From Streptomyces roseofulvus (GTDB lineage Bacteria; Actinomycetota; Actinomycetes; Streptomycetales; Streptomycetaceae), in the NCBI RefSeq assembly GCF_039534915.1, contig NZ_BAAAWE010000001.1:4154001-4218000 (forward strand): a stretch of DNA of 64,000 nucleotides. The letters are read 5' to 3'. The notes beneath the pieces were generated by a model, which was given only the letters and a program-made list of their open reading frames with translations, had not been told where the DNA came from and made no database searches. A program made the translations under genes and the position numbers. This document shows positions 44,500-53,188 of this stretch, one piece after another; the stretch's first letter is position 1, and each line of letters starts with the position of its first letter.

Positions 44500-45230
44500 G
44501 GGTTCTCCCCCTTGATGATCTTCGGCAGGTCCTTGGCGTAGTCGTCGACGGTGGCGTCCTCCCCGTACAGGACGTAGCCCTGGTCGGTGGTGGGGGAGAA
44601 GGCGACGACCTGAGCGCCGTGCATGGAGACGACGGTGCCGTCGTCCTCCTTCTTCGGCGGGTCGATGCCGATGCCGATCGAGCGGGCGCCCGCCTGGATC
44701 TTCGCGAAGTCGCCGGTGAGACCGGTGAAGGACGGGTCGCCGGCCGCGGGCAGCCACTTGGCCAGCGAGGCGGCGGTGTCCCGCTCCGGGTCGGTGGTGA
44801 CGAAGACGACCTGGAGCTTCTCCTGGTCGGCCTTGGGGAGCTGCTTCTTGGCGATGGCGATGTTGCTCATCGTCAGCGGGCACACGTCGGGGCAGTTGGT
44901 GTAGCCGAAGTAGATGAGCGTCGGCTTGCCCTTGGTGCGCTCGCGCAGGTCGTAGCTCTCGCCCTTGGTGTCGGTGAGGACGAGGTCGGGCTTGGTGAAG
45001 GGCCGGTCGAGGACGGTGGCGGCCCTGGCCTTCTCGCTGGTGCCGCCCTCGATCTGGACGAAGCCGGAGGAGGTGTCCTTGGTGTCGTCGTCGCCGAGGC
45101 CGACCGCGGCGGTGATGCCGAGGGCGGCGACGATCGCGACGGCGGCGACGATCAGCGGGGTGCGCCGCCCGGGGCGGCCTTCGGGGCCGTCCCCGCCGCG
45201 CTGCGACGGGGACGTCTTCTCAGTGGACAT
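44496..45230 (-). CDS. sco: SCO1/SenC copper chaperone
   Basis: A 244-residue membrane-anchored thioredoxin-fold protein. One helix spans residues 25-45. The copper-binding CPDVC motif is at Cys113 and Cys117 and the third ligand is the His of VSMHGAQVV. It delivers copper to the CuA site of cytochrome c oxidase. ATG at 45230. Operon with ecuC by 4-base overlap. Confidence 0.94.
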   Translation of the reverse strand: MSTEKTSPSQRGGDGPEGRPGRRTPLIVAAVAIVAALGITAAVGLGDDDTKDTSSGFVQIEGGTSEKARAATVLDRPFTKPDLVLTDTKGESYDLRERTKGKPTLIYFGYTNCPDVCPLTMSNIAIAKKQLPKADQEKLQVVFVTTDPERDTAASLAKWLPAAGDPSFTGLTGDFAKIQAGARSIGIGIDPPKKEDDGTVVSMHGAQVVAFSPTTDQGYVLYGEDATVDDYAKDLPKIIKGENP

Positions 45231-45274
45231 GAGGGTTCTGTCTTTCGGAGTGCTGAGGTGCTGGGCGGGTGCCG

Positions 45275-46036
45275 TCAGGCGGAGCGGCGGCGGCCGGCGA
45301 GGAGGCCGAAGGCGACACCGGCGACGCCGACGAGGATGCCGGCGACGCCGAGGACGCGGGCCGTGGTGTCGGTGGAGGAGGCCGAGGCGGTCTCGGTGCC
45401 GGAGTGGCCGCCCTCGTCCTCGTGGCCGGCCTTCGCGTCCACGGACGCGGAGGCGCTGGGCGCGGTCGTGGCGGTGGCGGAGCCGCCGCCGTGGTGGTCC
45501 GCGCCGGCGGCCGAGAGCTTCAGGACGGGGGCCGGGTTCTGCGGCTCCTCGGCGCCCTTCTGCTCCTCGATCCAGCGCACGACCTCGTCGTTGTCGTAGG
45601 TCTGGACGGCCTTGAGGACGAGCTGGTCGGTGTCCTCCGGCAGCTGGCCCAGGGAGAGGGGGAACTGCTGGAACTGGCCGGGGCCGATCTTCGAGCCGTC
45701 CGCGGTCCAGGTGACCTTGGAGACGGCCTCGTTGATCTGCTTGCCGTGCAGCGTCAGCGGCTTGTCCAGCTTGGACTTGGTGACGACGGCCTTCCAGCCC
45801 GGGACCGGCTGCGGCATGACGGAGGCGAGCGGGTGGTCGAGCGGGAAGTTGACCTCCAGCTTCACGGTGGAGGCGTTGTCGCGCTCGTTCGGGACCTTGA
45901 TGTTCACGGTCGCGTAGCCGCCCTGGGCGGCCTCGCCCTCGGGCTGCACGCTGACGTGCGCGAAGGCCGTGCCCGAGACCAGGACGACGGAGGCGGCGGC
46001 GGTGCCGGCGGCGAGGGCGGCGCGGGACAGGTTCAT
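45275..46036 (-). CDS. YcnI-family copper-binding protein (DUF1775)
   Basis: A 253-residue exported protein. Signal peptide cleavage after AFA would leave His27 at the N-terminus with Glu33 nearby, the mono-histidine brace known from B. subtilis YcnI. The DUF1775 core is residues 28-160; a His/Ser/Ala-rich linker (DHHGGG, GHEDEGGH) and one C-terminal membrane helix with RRRSA follow, so it is cell-wall or membrane anchored. ATG at 46036. Fits the copper cluster. Confidence 0.9.
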   Translation of the reverse strand: MNLSRAALAAGTAAASVVLVSGTAFAHVSVQPEGEAAQGGYATVNIKVPNERDNASTVKLEVNFPLDHPLASVMPQPVPGWKAVVTKSKLDKPLTLHGKQINEAVSKVTWTADGSKIGPGQFQQFPLSLGQLPEDTDQLVLKAVQTYDNDEVVRWIEEQKGAEEPQNPAPVLKLSAAGADHHGGGSATATTAPSASASVDAKAGHEDEGGHSGTETASASSTDTTARVLGVAGILVGVAGVAFGLLAGRRRSA

Positions 46037-46180
46037 GGAAGACACTCCGGCTCGGTGAGGGGCCCGTGGAGGGACCCCGGAGGAGGAAGGCGGTCCGGTC
46101 CGGCGCACCGGGGCCACGGGCGGACCCGGGCGGGTGGGCGCGGACGGGCGCGGTCCCGCTCCCCCGTGGAGCGGACCGCG

Positions 46181-46960
46181 TCAGGCTGCGAGGACGCAGG
46201 CGGCGGCCGGAGGGCCGCGGCGGATCACCGTGTGCTGGAGCGCCCCGGCCACCGGCGGCGGCGCGGAGTCGGAGGCGGTGCGGGGCCGGCCGCGCGGACC
46301 GGCCGGGGCGAGCGTCGCCAGACCGGCGAGCAGGACCCGGACGAGCCGGAGCGCGGCGCGCAGGGAGCGCACCATGGCGCTCTCGGCCAGCTCGGCCGCG
46401 CCCTGCTCGGAGAGTTCGACGAGCCGGACCAGGGCGAGGTCGCCCCGGCGCAGCAGCCAGCCGGCCACCAGGGCGGCGAGCAGGTGCCCGAGGACCATCG
46501 GCAGGCTGGGCAGCAGCGCGTCGGGGGCCGCCGCGGCCGCCCCGTGCAGGCCCGCGTGGGCGTGCGCGGCGGCCGGGTCGATGCCGGCGCGGTCCAGGAT
46601 CCCGGCGGCGTCGCCGGGCGTCAGGGAGGCGGCGCCCGCCCCGCAGACGAGCTTGGCCGCCATGCGTACCAGGGTGTCGTCGGCCTGGGTGTCCAGGGCG
46701 AGCTGCCGCTGGCCGAGGCCGAAGAGCAGATGGAGTCCGAGCTGGCCGCCCGCGAGGACGGCGACGACGAAGCCGAGGGAGCGCTCGCGCCCGGTGAGCA
46801 GGACCGTGCACCCGAAGACGCCGAGGAGTCCGGCGAGGAGGGTCCACAGCGCGATGCCCGCGCAGGCGGCGAGGGCGTGTCCCAGCGCGGACAGCACGAC
46901 ACAGACCGCGGTGAACACCGCGGCCCTCAGCAGCCGTGGAGCGAGCGCGGGGGCAGACAT
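46181..46960 (-). CDS. Membrane protein upstream of the copper operon
   Basis: A 259-residue protein with five or six hydrophobic helices, Ala/Leu-rich, with His-containing turns (AHAHAGLHG near residue 134). It begins the minus-strand copper cluster, and 144 bases separate it from ycnI. No family is recognised with confidence; a metal-related role is a guess from context. ATG at 46960. Confidence 0.7.
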   Translation of the reverse strand: MSAPALAPRLLRAAVFTAVCVVLSALGHALAACAGIALWTLLAGLLGVFGCTVLLTGRERSLGFVVAVLAGGQLGLHLLFGLGQRQLALDTQADDTLVRMAAKLVCGAGAASLTPGDAAGILDRAGIDPAAAHAHAGLHGAAAAAPDALLPSLPMVLGHLLAALVAGWLLRRGDLALVRLVELSEQGAAELAESAMVRSLRAALRLVRVLLAGLATLAPAGPRGRPRTASDSAPPPVAGALQHTVIRRGPPAAACVLAA

Positions 46961-47077
46961 GGCGGCCCCATCATCGCACCAGGGCACCCGCCTTCATGAG
47001 GCAGGTCCGCAAGGTCGTCCTTGCGGGTGTTCGGGAGGACATGCACCGGCATCGGGCCGGAGACACGTCGGCGCCGG

Positions 47078-47169
47078 ACCGGACCTGCACCGGCCCCCGG
47101 ACCGGACCTGCACCGGCCCCCGGACCGGACCTGCACCGGCCCCCGGGCCGGACATACACCGGCTCCCGG
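47078..47169. repeat. 23-base tandem repeat, four copies
   Basis: The unit ACCGGACCTGCACCGGCCCC-CGG (23 bases) runs three times exactly (47078-47146) and a fourth, diverged copy ends at 47169. It fills the 317-base interval upstream of the RsbW-like gene at 47278, which otherwise has no gene. Confidence 0.85.
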
Positions 47170-47277
47170 GCCCGTCACATCCGCCGAACGGGCGCTCTTG
47201 ACCGGTTCGCGCGCTTACGGACGCCCGTCTCCGGCAATAGCTAGGGGTATGTCGAGCCGCTGCCGGGAGGCTGGAGC

Positions 47278-47724
47278 ATGAGCATCTGGTGGTCACTCCA
47301 TCTGCGGCGCGAGGCCGCGAGCGTACCGCTCGCCCGGCGCCTGTTCCTCGGCACCATGGAGACCGCCGGGGTCGATCCCGACGTGTCCTACGAGCTGTCG
47401 GTGGCCCTGACGGAGGCGTGTGCCAACGCGGTCGAGCACGGCGGTGGCGCCGCGGGCCGCGGCTCGGAGGCGTACCGGGTGACGGCCTTCCTCGACGGCG
47501 AGACCTGCCGGATCGAGGTCGCCGACGCGGGGCCGGGCTTCGCCGGGACGCGTGCCGCCCCCGCGACGGCCGTCCGTCCGGACGCCGAGAGCGGCCGCGG
47601 CCTGCGTCTGATCGAGGAGCTCTCCGACCACGTCCACTTCGGCCGCTCGGGCCGGGGCGGCGCGGTGGTCAGCTTCGACAAGATCCTGAAGTGGAAGGAG
47701 AGCCCGTCCCTCCTGCTGGCCTGA
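47278..47724 (+). CDS. RsbW-like ATP-binding (anti-sigma) protein
   Basis: A 148-residue HATPase_c_2 protein. The N box is ELSVALTEACANAVEHG near residues 42-58, the G1 box DAGPGF near 83 and the G2 box GRGLRLIEEL near 107. Such kinases bind sigma factors or phosphorylate anti-sigma antagonists. It is longer at the N-terminus than the minimal HATPase. ATG at 47278 with GGAGG/TGGAG upstream. No antagonist gene is adjacent, but a SpoIIE phosphatase is 1.6 kb away. Confidence 0.85.
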   Translation: MSIWWSLHLRREAASVPLARRLFLGTMETAGVDPDVSYELSVALTEACANAVEHGGGAAGRGSEAYRVTAFLDGETCRIEVADAGPGFAGTRAAPATAVRPDAESGRGLRLIEELSDHVHFGRSGRGGAVVSFDKILKWKESPSLLLA

Positions 47725-47729
47725 AGCGC

Positions 47730-47759
47730 GTGAAGGGCCCCTCGGAAGGAGCCCTTCAC
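47730..47759. terminator. Terminator after the RsbW-like gene
   Basis: GTGAAGGGC (47730-47738) and GCCCTTCAC (47751-47759) form a 9-base stem, six bases after the stop and 11 bases before the stop of the converging aminopeptidase gene. Confidence 0.75.
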
Positions 47760-47770
47760 CGTGCGTCGGG

Positions 47771-49228
47771 TCAGCCCTTCAGGGCCGCCATCCACGCCTC
47801 GACCTCGTCGGAGCGGCGCGGCAGCTGGTCCGACAGGTTCCGGTTGCCGTCCTCGGTGACGAGGATGTCGTCCTCGATCCGGACGCCGATGCCGCGGTAC
47901 TCCTCCGGCACGGTCAGGTCGTCGGCCTGGAAGTAGAGCCCGGGCTCGACGGTCAGGCACATGCCCGGCTCCAGCGTGGCGTCGACGTACGCCTCGGTGC
48001 GCGCGGCGGCGCAGTCGTGGACGTCCATGCCGAGCATGTGGCCGGTGCCGTGCAGGGTCCAGCGGCGCTGGAGGCCCAGCTCCAGGACGCGGTCGACCGG
48101 GCCCTCGACGAGGCCCCACTCGACGAGCTTCTCGGCGAGCACGCGCTGGGCGGCGTCGTGGAAGTCGCGGTAGGCGGCGCCGGGCTTCACCGCGGCGATG
48201 CCGGCCTCCTGCGCCTCGTACACGGCGTCGTAGATCTTCCGCTGGATGTCCGTGTACCGGCCGTTGATCGGCAGGGTGCGGGTGACGTCGGCGGTGTACA
48301 GCTCGGTGGTCTCGACGCCGGCGTCGAGGAGCAGCAGGTCGCCGGAGCGCACGGCGCCGTCGTTGCGGACCCAGTGGAGGGTGCAGGCGTGCGGGCCGGC
48401 GGCGGCGATGGTGCCGTAGCCGACGTCGTTGCCCTCGACGCGGGCCCGGAGGAAGAAGGTGCCCTCGATGTAGCGCTCGCTGGTCGCCTCGGCCTTGTCG
48501 AGGACCTTGACGACGTCCTCGAAGCCGCGGGCGGTGGCGGCGCACGCCTTCTCCAGCTCGGCGACCTCGAAGGCGTCCTTGACCAGACGGGCCTCGGAGA
48601 GGAAGACCCGCAGCTCCTCGTCGCGCTCGGCGGTCACCTTGTCGGTGAGGGCGGCCTCGATGCCGGCGTCGTGGCCGCGCACGGCGCGGACCGGACCGGT
48701 GGCCTCCTTGAGGGCGGCGGCGAGCTCGCGCACGTCCTTCGCCGGGATGCCGAGCAGCTGCTCCGCCTCGGCGAGGGAGTGGCGGCGGCCGACCCACAGC
48801 TCGCCCATGCCGTCGAGCCAGAACTCGCCGTTCTCGCGGTCGGAGCGCGGCAGCAGGTAGACGGTGGCCTCGTGGCCGTCGGCCGTGGGCTCCAGGACCA
48901 GGACGCCGTCGTGGGTCTGGTCGCCGGTGAGGTACGCGTACTCGGTGGCGGCGCGGAAGCTGTACTCGGTGTCGTTCGACCGGGTCTTCAGGTTGCCGGC
49001 CGGGATCACCAGGCGCTCGCCCGGGAAGCGGGCGGAGAGCGCGGCCCGGCGCGCGGCGGTCTCGGCCGCCTGCGGGATCGGCGCGAGCCCGGTCAGCTCC
49101 GTGTCGGCCCAGCCGGACTTCATGTTCTCGGCGAGCTCGTCGGAGACGCCCGGGTACAGGCCGTTCTTCCGCTGCTTGATCGGCTCTTCGGCCTCGTCCG
49201 GGGTCTCCGGAGTGAGCTCATCGGCCAC
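47771..49228 (-). CDS. Xaa-Pro aminopeptidase (AMP_N / M24B)
   Basis: A 485-residue aminopeptidase P. The N-terminal AMP_N domain (about residues 50-190) precedes an M24 catalytic domain with metal ligands in LLLLDAGVETTELYTADVTRT (two Asp), HGTGHMLGMDVHD (His) and VEPGLY / RIEDDILVT (Glu). It removes N-terminal residues before proline. GTG at 49228 with GAGGAGG eight bases upstream. Confidence 0.93.
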   Translation of the reverse strand: MADELTPETPDEAEEPIKQRKNGLYPGVSDELAENMKSGWADTELTGLAPIPQAAETAARRAALSARFPGERLVIPAGNLKTRSNDTEYSFRAATEYAYLTGDQTHDGVLVLEPTADGHEATVYLLPRSDRENGEFWLDGMGELWVGRRHSLAEAEQLLGIPAKDVRELAAALKEATGPVRAVRGHDAGIEAALTDKVTAERDEELRVFLSEARLVKDAFEVAELEKACAATARGFEDVVKVLDKAEATSERYIEGTFFLRARVEGNDVGYGTIAAAGPHACTLHWVRNDGAVRSGDLLLLDAGVETTELYTADVTRTLPINGRYTDIQRKIYDAVYEAQEAGIAAVKPGAAYRDFHDAAQRVLAEKLVEWGLVEGPVDRVLELGLQRRWTLHGTGHMLGMDVHDCAAARTEAYVDATLEPGMCLTVEPGLYFQADDLTVPEEYRGIGVRIEDDILVTEDGNRNLSDQLPRRSDEVEAWMAALKG

Positions 49229-49332
49229 GGGTCTGCCTCCTCTTGGTACGACACTGAACCCCCTCCATCGTACGGTCGTACGGAAGGGGGCCCAGGGCCG
49301 GAAGGCCTGTTACCGGGCGGTCACCGCCGCGA

Positions 49333-50796
49333 TCAGTCGAAGCGGGCGGCGAGCAGCACCACGTCCTCGCCCTCCACCGCGGGGTCGAGCCCGTCCGGGA
49401 GCAGGGTCCGCAGCACGTGGTCGGCGATCGCCCCGGGGTCGTCCCGGTCCGCGCGGGGCACGCTAGCGGCCGCCGCGTGGAGCCGGGCGAAGGCCCGGTC
49501 GATGGGATCGCCGGTACGCCGCAGCAGCCCGTCCGTGTACAGCAGCACCGTTTCTCCAGGCGCGGGGGACAGCTCCACGCTGGGCGCCTCCCAGCAGGAG
49601 AGCATCCCGAGCGGGGCGGAGAGCGAGGTCTCGACGTACTCGGTGCGGCGCTCGCCGACGAGCAGCGGCGGCGCGTGGCCGGCGCCGGCCAGGACGAGCC
49701 GGCGGCGGGCCGGTTCGGCGTAGGCGAAGAGGGCGGTGGCCGAGCGGGCCGGCTCGGTGAGCCGGAGCAGCAGCTCCAGGTCGGAGAGGACGGCGACCGG
49801 GTCCTCGCCCTCCATCACCGCGTACGCCCGCAGCGAGGCGCGCAGCCGTCCCATCGCGGCCAGCGCGCTCGGCCCGGTGCCGGAGACGGAGCCGACGGCG
49901 AGGCCGAGGGCGCCCTCGGGCAGCGGCAGGGCGTCGTACCAGTCGCCGCCGCCGCGGGGGCCGGTGCGATGGCGGGCGGCGAGCCGGACCCCGGGGACGC
50001 GGGGGAGCCGGCTCGGGAGCAGCTCCTCGGCGACGGTGGCGACCTGGACCCGGGCGCGTTCGACCTGGAGGAGGCGGGCGAGGTGCTCGGTGGCGAAGCG
50101 GCCGTAGAGGCCGACGAGGTGGCGCTGGCGGTCGGTGGGGGCGGCCGGCTCGTCGTAGAGCCAGACGCCGGCGCCGATCCGGCCGGCCTCCTCGGTGGCG
50201 AGGGGGAGGGCGTAGCTGGCGGCGTAGCCGAGGCGGGCGGCGACCTCGCGGTGGCGGGGGTCGAGCCCCTCCTCGGTGCGGACGTCGTGGATGGCGATGG
50301 GCTCCGGGACGCGGCGCGGGTCCGACGGGTCGGGGAGCCCGTCGAGGAGGCGGCCGTAGCTGGTGGCGCCGCGGGGCACGGTCTCGATGGTGCCGAGGTC
50401 GGCGTGGGCGAGGCCGAGGCCGACGGTGGCGGTGGGGCCGAGGCCGTCGGCGGGTTCGAGGACCGCCATGCCGCGGCGGGCGCCGACGAGGGCGGCTCCG
50501 GCGCCGAGGAGCTCGTGCAGGGCCTCGTCGAGGGTGGCGGTCCTGATGAGCCGCTCGGTGAGTTCGTGGAGGGTGGTGAGGTCGGAGACCCAGCCGGCGA
50601 GGCGGTCCGTGATCAGCGCGCCGGGCGCGGGGGCCGCGTCGGCGGGTGACGCCGCGGCGGGGACGCCCGCGAGGGGCGCCTTAGTGTGCGGTGGAGCGGG
50701 AACCGTGGAATCGATTCCGGCCACTTTCGGAAGGTGATTCGGCAGGTGTGGGGAGCTCATCTCGGTCGGCTTTCCGACCGGTGCGTTTGACGCCAT
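49333..50796 (-). CDS. GAF-SpoIIE (PP2C-type) serine phosphatase
   Basis: A 487-residue phosphatase. A Pro/Ala-rich front (1-60), a GAF domain (about 70-245; RRGMAVLEPADGL, LGYAASYALPLATEE) and a SpoIIE/RsbU phosphatase domain (about 265-487; GGGDWYDALPLPEG metal motif, GHAPPLLV, LLYTDGLLR). These proteins dephosphorylate anti-anti-sigma factors. The ATG at 50796 has GGGGG upstream; another ATG at 50814 lacks a site. Confidence 0.9.
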   Translation of the reverse strand: MASNAPVGKPTEMSSPHLPNHLPKVAGIDSTVPAPPHTKAPLAGVPAAASPADAAPAPGALITDRLAGWVSDLTTLHELTERLIRTATLDEALHELLGAGAALVGARRGMAVLEPADGLGPTATVGLGLAHADLGTIETVPRGATSYGRLLDGLPDPSDPRRVPEPIAIHDVRTEEGLDPRHREVAARLGYAASYALPLATEEAGRIGAGVWLYDEPAAPTDRQRHLVGLYGRFATEHLARLLQVERARVQVATVAEELLPSRLPRVPGVRLAARHRTGPRGGGDWYDALPLPEGALGLAVGSVSGTGPSALAAMGRLRASLRAYAVMEGEDPVAVLSDLELLLRLTEPARSATALFAYAEPARRRLVLAGAGHAPPLLVGERRTEYVETSLSAPLGMLSCWEAPSVELSPAPGETVLLYTDGLLRRTGDPIDRAFARLHAAAASVPRADRDDPGAIADHVLRTLLPDGLDPAVEGEDVVLLAARFD

Positions 50797-51305
50797 GGCA
50801 TCGCAAACCCCCATGTCATATTGCGCCGCTCGATGTCTCCACATGTACACGCACCCGTGGAGCGATGTCCAGCATTGTCCCCGTGGGACTTGTGGTGTCC
50901 GGGTGGCGTTCAGGGAGCTCGTGCGCAGGGGTTGAAGTGGGCTGGAAGTTGGCTGAAAATTGCCCCCGGTGCGCACCATTCGCGGTCGACTGGCGTCGTT
51001 TGAAAGCGCGTCATTCTGAGCGTGCGGGGTACGTAATCGATGACAGGCAGGGGTAGTTGACAGCGCCCCGGGATCGAGAAGCGGAACCCCGGCGTCCTAG
51101 GTGCCGCAGGCCGCAGCCCCTCCCCGCGTGGCGGGGATCGTGTTCTGAACCGGCTTCGACCTGACTGCGACCCGGCCCCGTTCCGGCCGGCCCCGCCCCG
51201 GGCGGGCGACGCACCGCCGACGCTGTACGCGCTGATACGCACGGTGAAGAGATCTGCACGTGGTGTGATGTGGATTCGGCGTTCAACGGAAAGGAACGAG
51301 CGCTC
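50797..51305. other. 509-base divergent intergenic region
   Basis: It separates the minus-strand phosphatase from the plus-strand prim-pol-like gene and should hold both promoters. A TTGACA is at 51057-51062. Composition is lower in GC around 50930-51060. I see no gene, box or repeat that I can support. Confidence 0.5.
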
Positions 51306-52004
51306 ATGCGCGAGATCCTCGGAAGGCGACGCAGGCTCCGGTTCCGGCGCAAGGCGAGGGCCGCACGGCAGGACGCGGCGGTCACCTTCGCGGTCCAGTG
51401 GGACTGGCCCGTCCTGCCGGGCGTGGGACTCGAAGAGCCCGCCCCTGTGACGAAGACCGCCGGTGACGGCGACGGGAGGGTGTGCGCCTGCCCCGACCCG
51501 GACTGCGTGGTCCCCGGCGCCCACCCGTTCGACCCCGGCCTGCTCGCCGCCACCACCGACGAGCGGATGATCCGCTGGTGGTGGACCCGGCGCCCGGACG
51601 CCCCGATCGTCCTGGCCACCGGCGGCCGCGCCCCCTGCGCGGTGAGCCTCCCGGCCCTCGCGGGCGCCCGGGCCCTGCGGGTCCTCGACGAGATGGACAT
51701 GCGGCTCGGCCCGGTGGTGGCGACGCCGACCCGCTGGTCGATCCTGGTCGCCCCGTACGGCCTCGAACGGCTCGGCGAGCTGCTGTACGCGAAGGACAGC
51801 GTGCCCAGTTCGCTGCGCTTCCATGGAGAGGGCGGCTATCTGTTGCTGCCGCCGTCCACGACCGGCACCGGCCAGGTCCGCTGGGAGCGGGAGCCGCTGG
51901 CCGGGTCCGCGCGGCCGTGGCTGCCGGACGTCGAGGCGGTGGTGGACGCCCTCGTCGAGGCGAGCCGGGCCACACCGGGCGGCGGGAGCCGGCTCGCGTA
52001 CTGA
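51306..52004 (+). CDS. Prim-pol-like protein, probably inactive
   Basis: A 232-residue protein with the start of a bifunctional primase/polymerase (prim-pol) domain: CACPDPDC, a GAHP, ATTDERMIRWWWTRRPDAPIVLATGG near residues 58-115. In active members an LDVD-type metal motif should follow; here the place is taken by APCAVSLPALAG, so catalytic Asp residues appear lost. Such stand-alone forms are frequent in Streptomyces. The ATG at 51306 follows AAGGAACGA. Role unknown. Confidence 0.78.
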   Translation: MREILGRRRRLRFRRKARAARQDAAVTFAVQWDWPVLPGVGLEEPAPVTKTAGDGDGRVCACPDPDCVVPGAHPFDPGLLAATTDERMIRWWWTRRPDAPIVLATGGRAPCAVSLPALAGARALRVLDEMDMRLGPVVATPTRWSILVAPYGLERLGELLYAKDSVPSSLRFHGEGGYLLLPPSTTGTGQVRWEREPLAGSARPWLPDVEAVVDALVEASRATPGGGSRLAY

Positions 52005-52274
52005 GCGGGTGCGCGCGTACGGACGGCACGGGTGCCTGCGTCCGGAGCGCGTGCTCGCCTCCTGAGCGCGTCCTCGCCTCCTGACGGGGCGCACGCGCGT
52101 GTGCCGGGGCCCGGGCCGCCCGCCGCCGTTCACCCGAACGGGTGTGTCCTGGGCCGACGCGTACGGGAATCGGGCGCGCGGCCCGCCGGGCGCCCGCCCC
52201 GCGCCGGTAGGTTCGCCCCACCGTCCGTGATCGTGCCCGTCCGGGCCGTTCCCCGAACAGAGCAGGTGGGTCGC

Positions 52275-52970
52275 ATGAGTCGGCTGAGTCCGGCGCAACT
52301 CCGCATGGCCGGCCTCGGCACCGCCGTCGCGATCGCCGTCCTCGTCCCCCTCGCCGCGAAGGCCGGAGGCCCGGACGACGGCGCACCACCGGCGGCCGCG
52401 GCGGACGCCAAGCCCGGTGGCTCCTCCGGTACGGGTACGGGTGCGGGCGCCGGGGACGTCGCCGGGGATCTGCTCGGCGGTCTTGGGCTCGGCCGGGAGG
52501 CCCGTACGGCGGAGAGCGCCCGGCCCGCCACGGCCGCACCGGCGCCCACCGCGGCACCGGCAGTGCCGTCGGCACCGGCACCCGAACGCCGGGTCGGTGC
52601 CTCCGCCGGGGCGCCCGAGCGGATCAGCCGCTGCGGACCCGAACTCGCCTCGCCCGCGGGCGTCGAGGCGCAGACCTGTGTCCTCTCCGAGGGGCCCGAC
52701 GTCTGGGCGCGGACGTACTACCGCAACGCCACCGGCCGGGAGATCGACGCGATTCTGACCCTCATGGCGCCCGGCGGGCGGACCGTCCAGGTGCGCTGCG
52801 CGGGGCCCGCGCGGGACGAGCCGGACACCTGCGAGACGCCCAGGGAGCCGGGCACGGGAGCGGCGCGCGCGCATACGGCGGTGGCGGAATTCGCGGCGAA
52901 GGACGAGAGCGGCGACGCGCCGCTGCTGCTGCGCTCGGGCAGCAACACGGCCGACGACCAAGCGAGTTGA
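52275..52970 (+). CDS. Exported or membrane-anchored hypothetical protein
   Basis: A 231-residue protein with an N-terminal hydrophobic segment (about residues 12-29), then a disordered Gly/Ala/Pro-rich linker to residue 110 and a C-terminal domain with three or four cysteines (ISRCGPEL, QTCVLSEG, VRCAGPA, DTCETP), suggesting disulphides outside the cell. ATG at 52275 follows GGTGGG. No family recognised. Confidence 0.7.
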   Translation: MSRLSPAQLRMAGLGTAVAIAVLVPLAAKAGGPDDGAPPAAAADAKPGGSSGTGTGAGAGDVAGDLLGGLGLGREARTAESARPATAAPAPTAAPAVPSAPAPERRVGASAGAPERISRCGPELASPAGVEAQTCVLSEGPDVWARTYYRNATGREIDAILTLMAPGGRTVQVRCAGPARDEPDTCETPREPGTGAARAHTAVAEFAAKDESGDAPLLLRSGSNTADDQAS

Positions 52971-53009
52971 GGGAGCGCCCCGGCGCGACGGCGGGGCGGG
53001 CATGGAAAC

Positions 53010-53049
53010 GCCCGGTCGCTGGCGACGGGGGATGCACCAGCGACCGGGC
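53010..53049 (+). terminator. Long-stem terminator
   Basis: GCCCGGTCGCTGG (53010-53022) pairs with CCAGCGACCGGGC (53037-53049), a 13-base perfect stem with a 14-base loop, 40 bases after the stop of the secreted-protein gene. Confidence 0.75.
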
Positions 53050-53188
53050 TTCCAGAACGGTAACAAGAGATCTGCGGTTCGCAAATTCGATCTCGGTTAT
53101 TCGGACAGGGATTTACCGCTCCGTAGGTTCCGCTGTGGCGGAAGTCACCGACTGGTCGGTCTGTCAGTCACCGATACCACCTGGGGTA

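Noticed and set aside
39899..44515. 1538-codon plus-strand frame across pheA, dtpA, copCD and ecuC
   Set aside because: It crosses several real opposite-strand genes and their boundaries; the translation is low-complexity.
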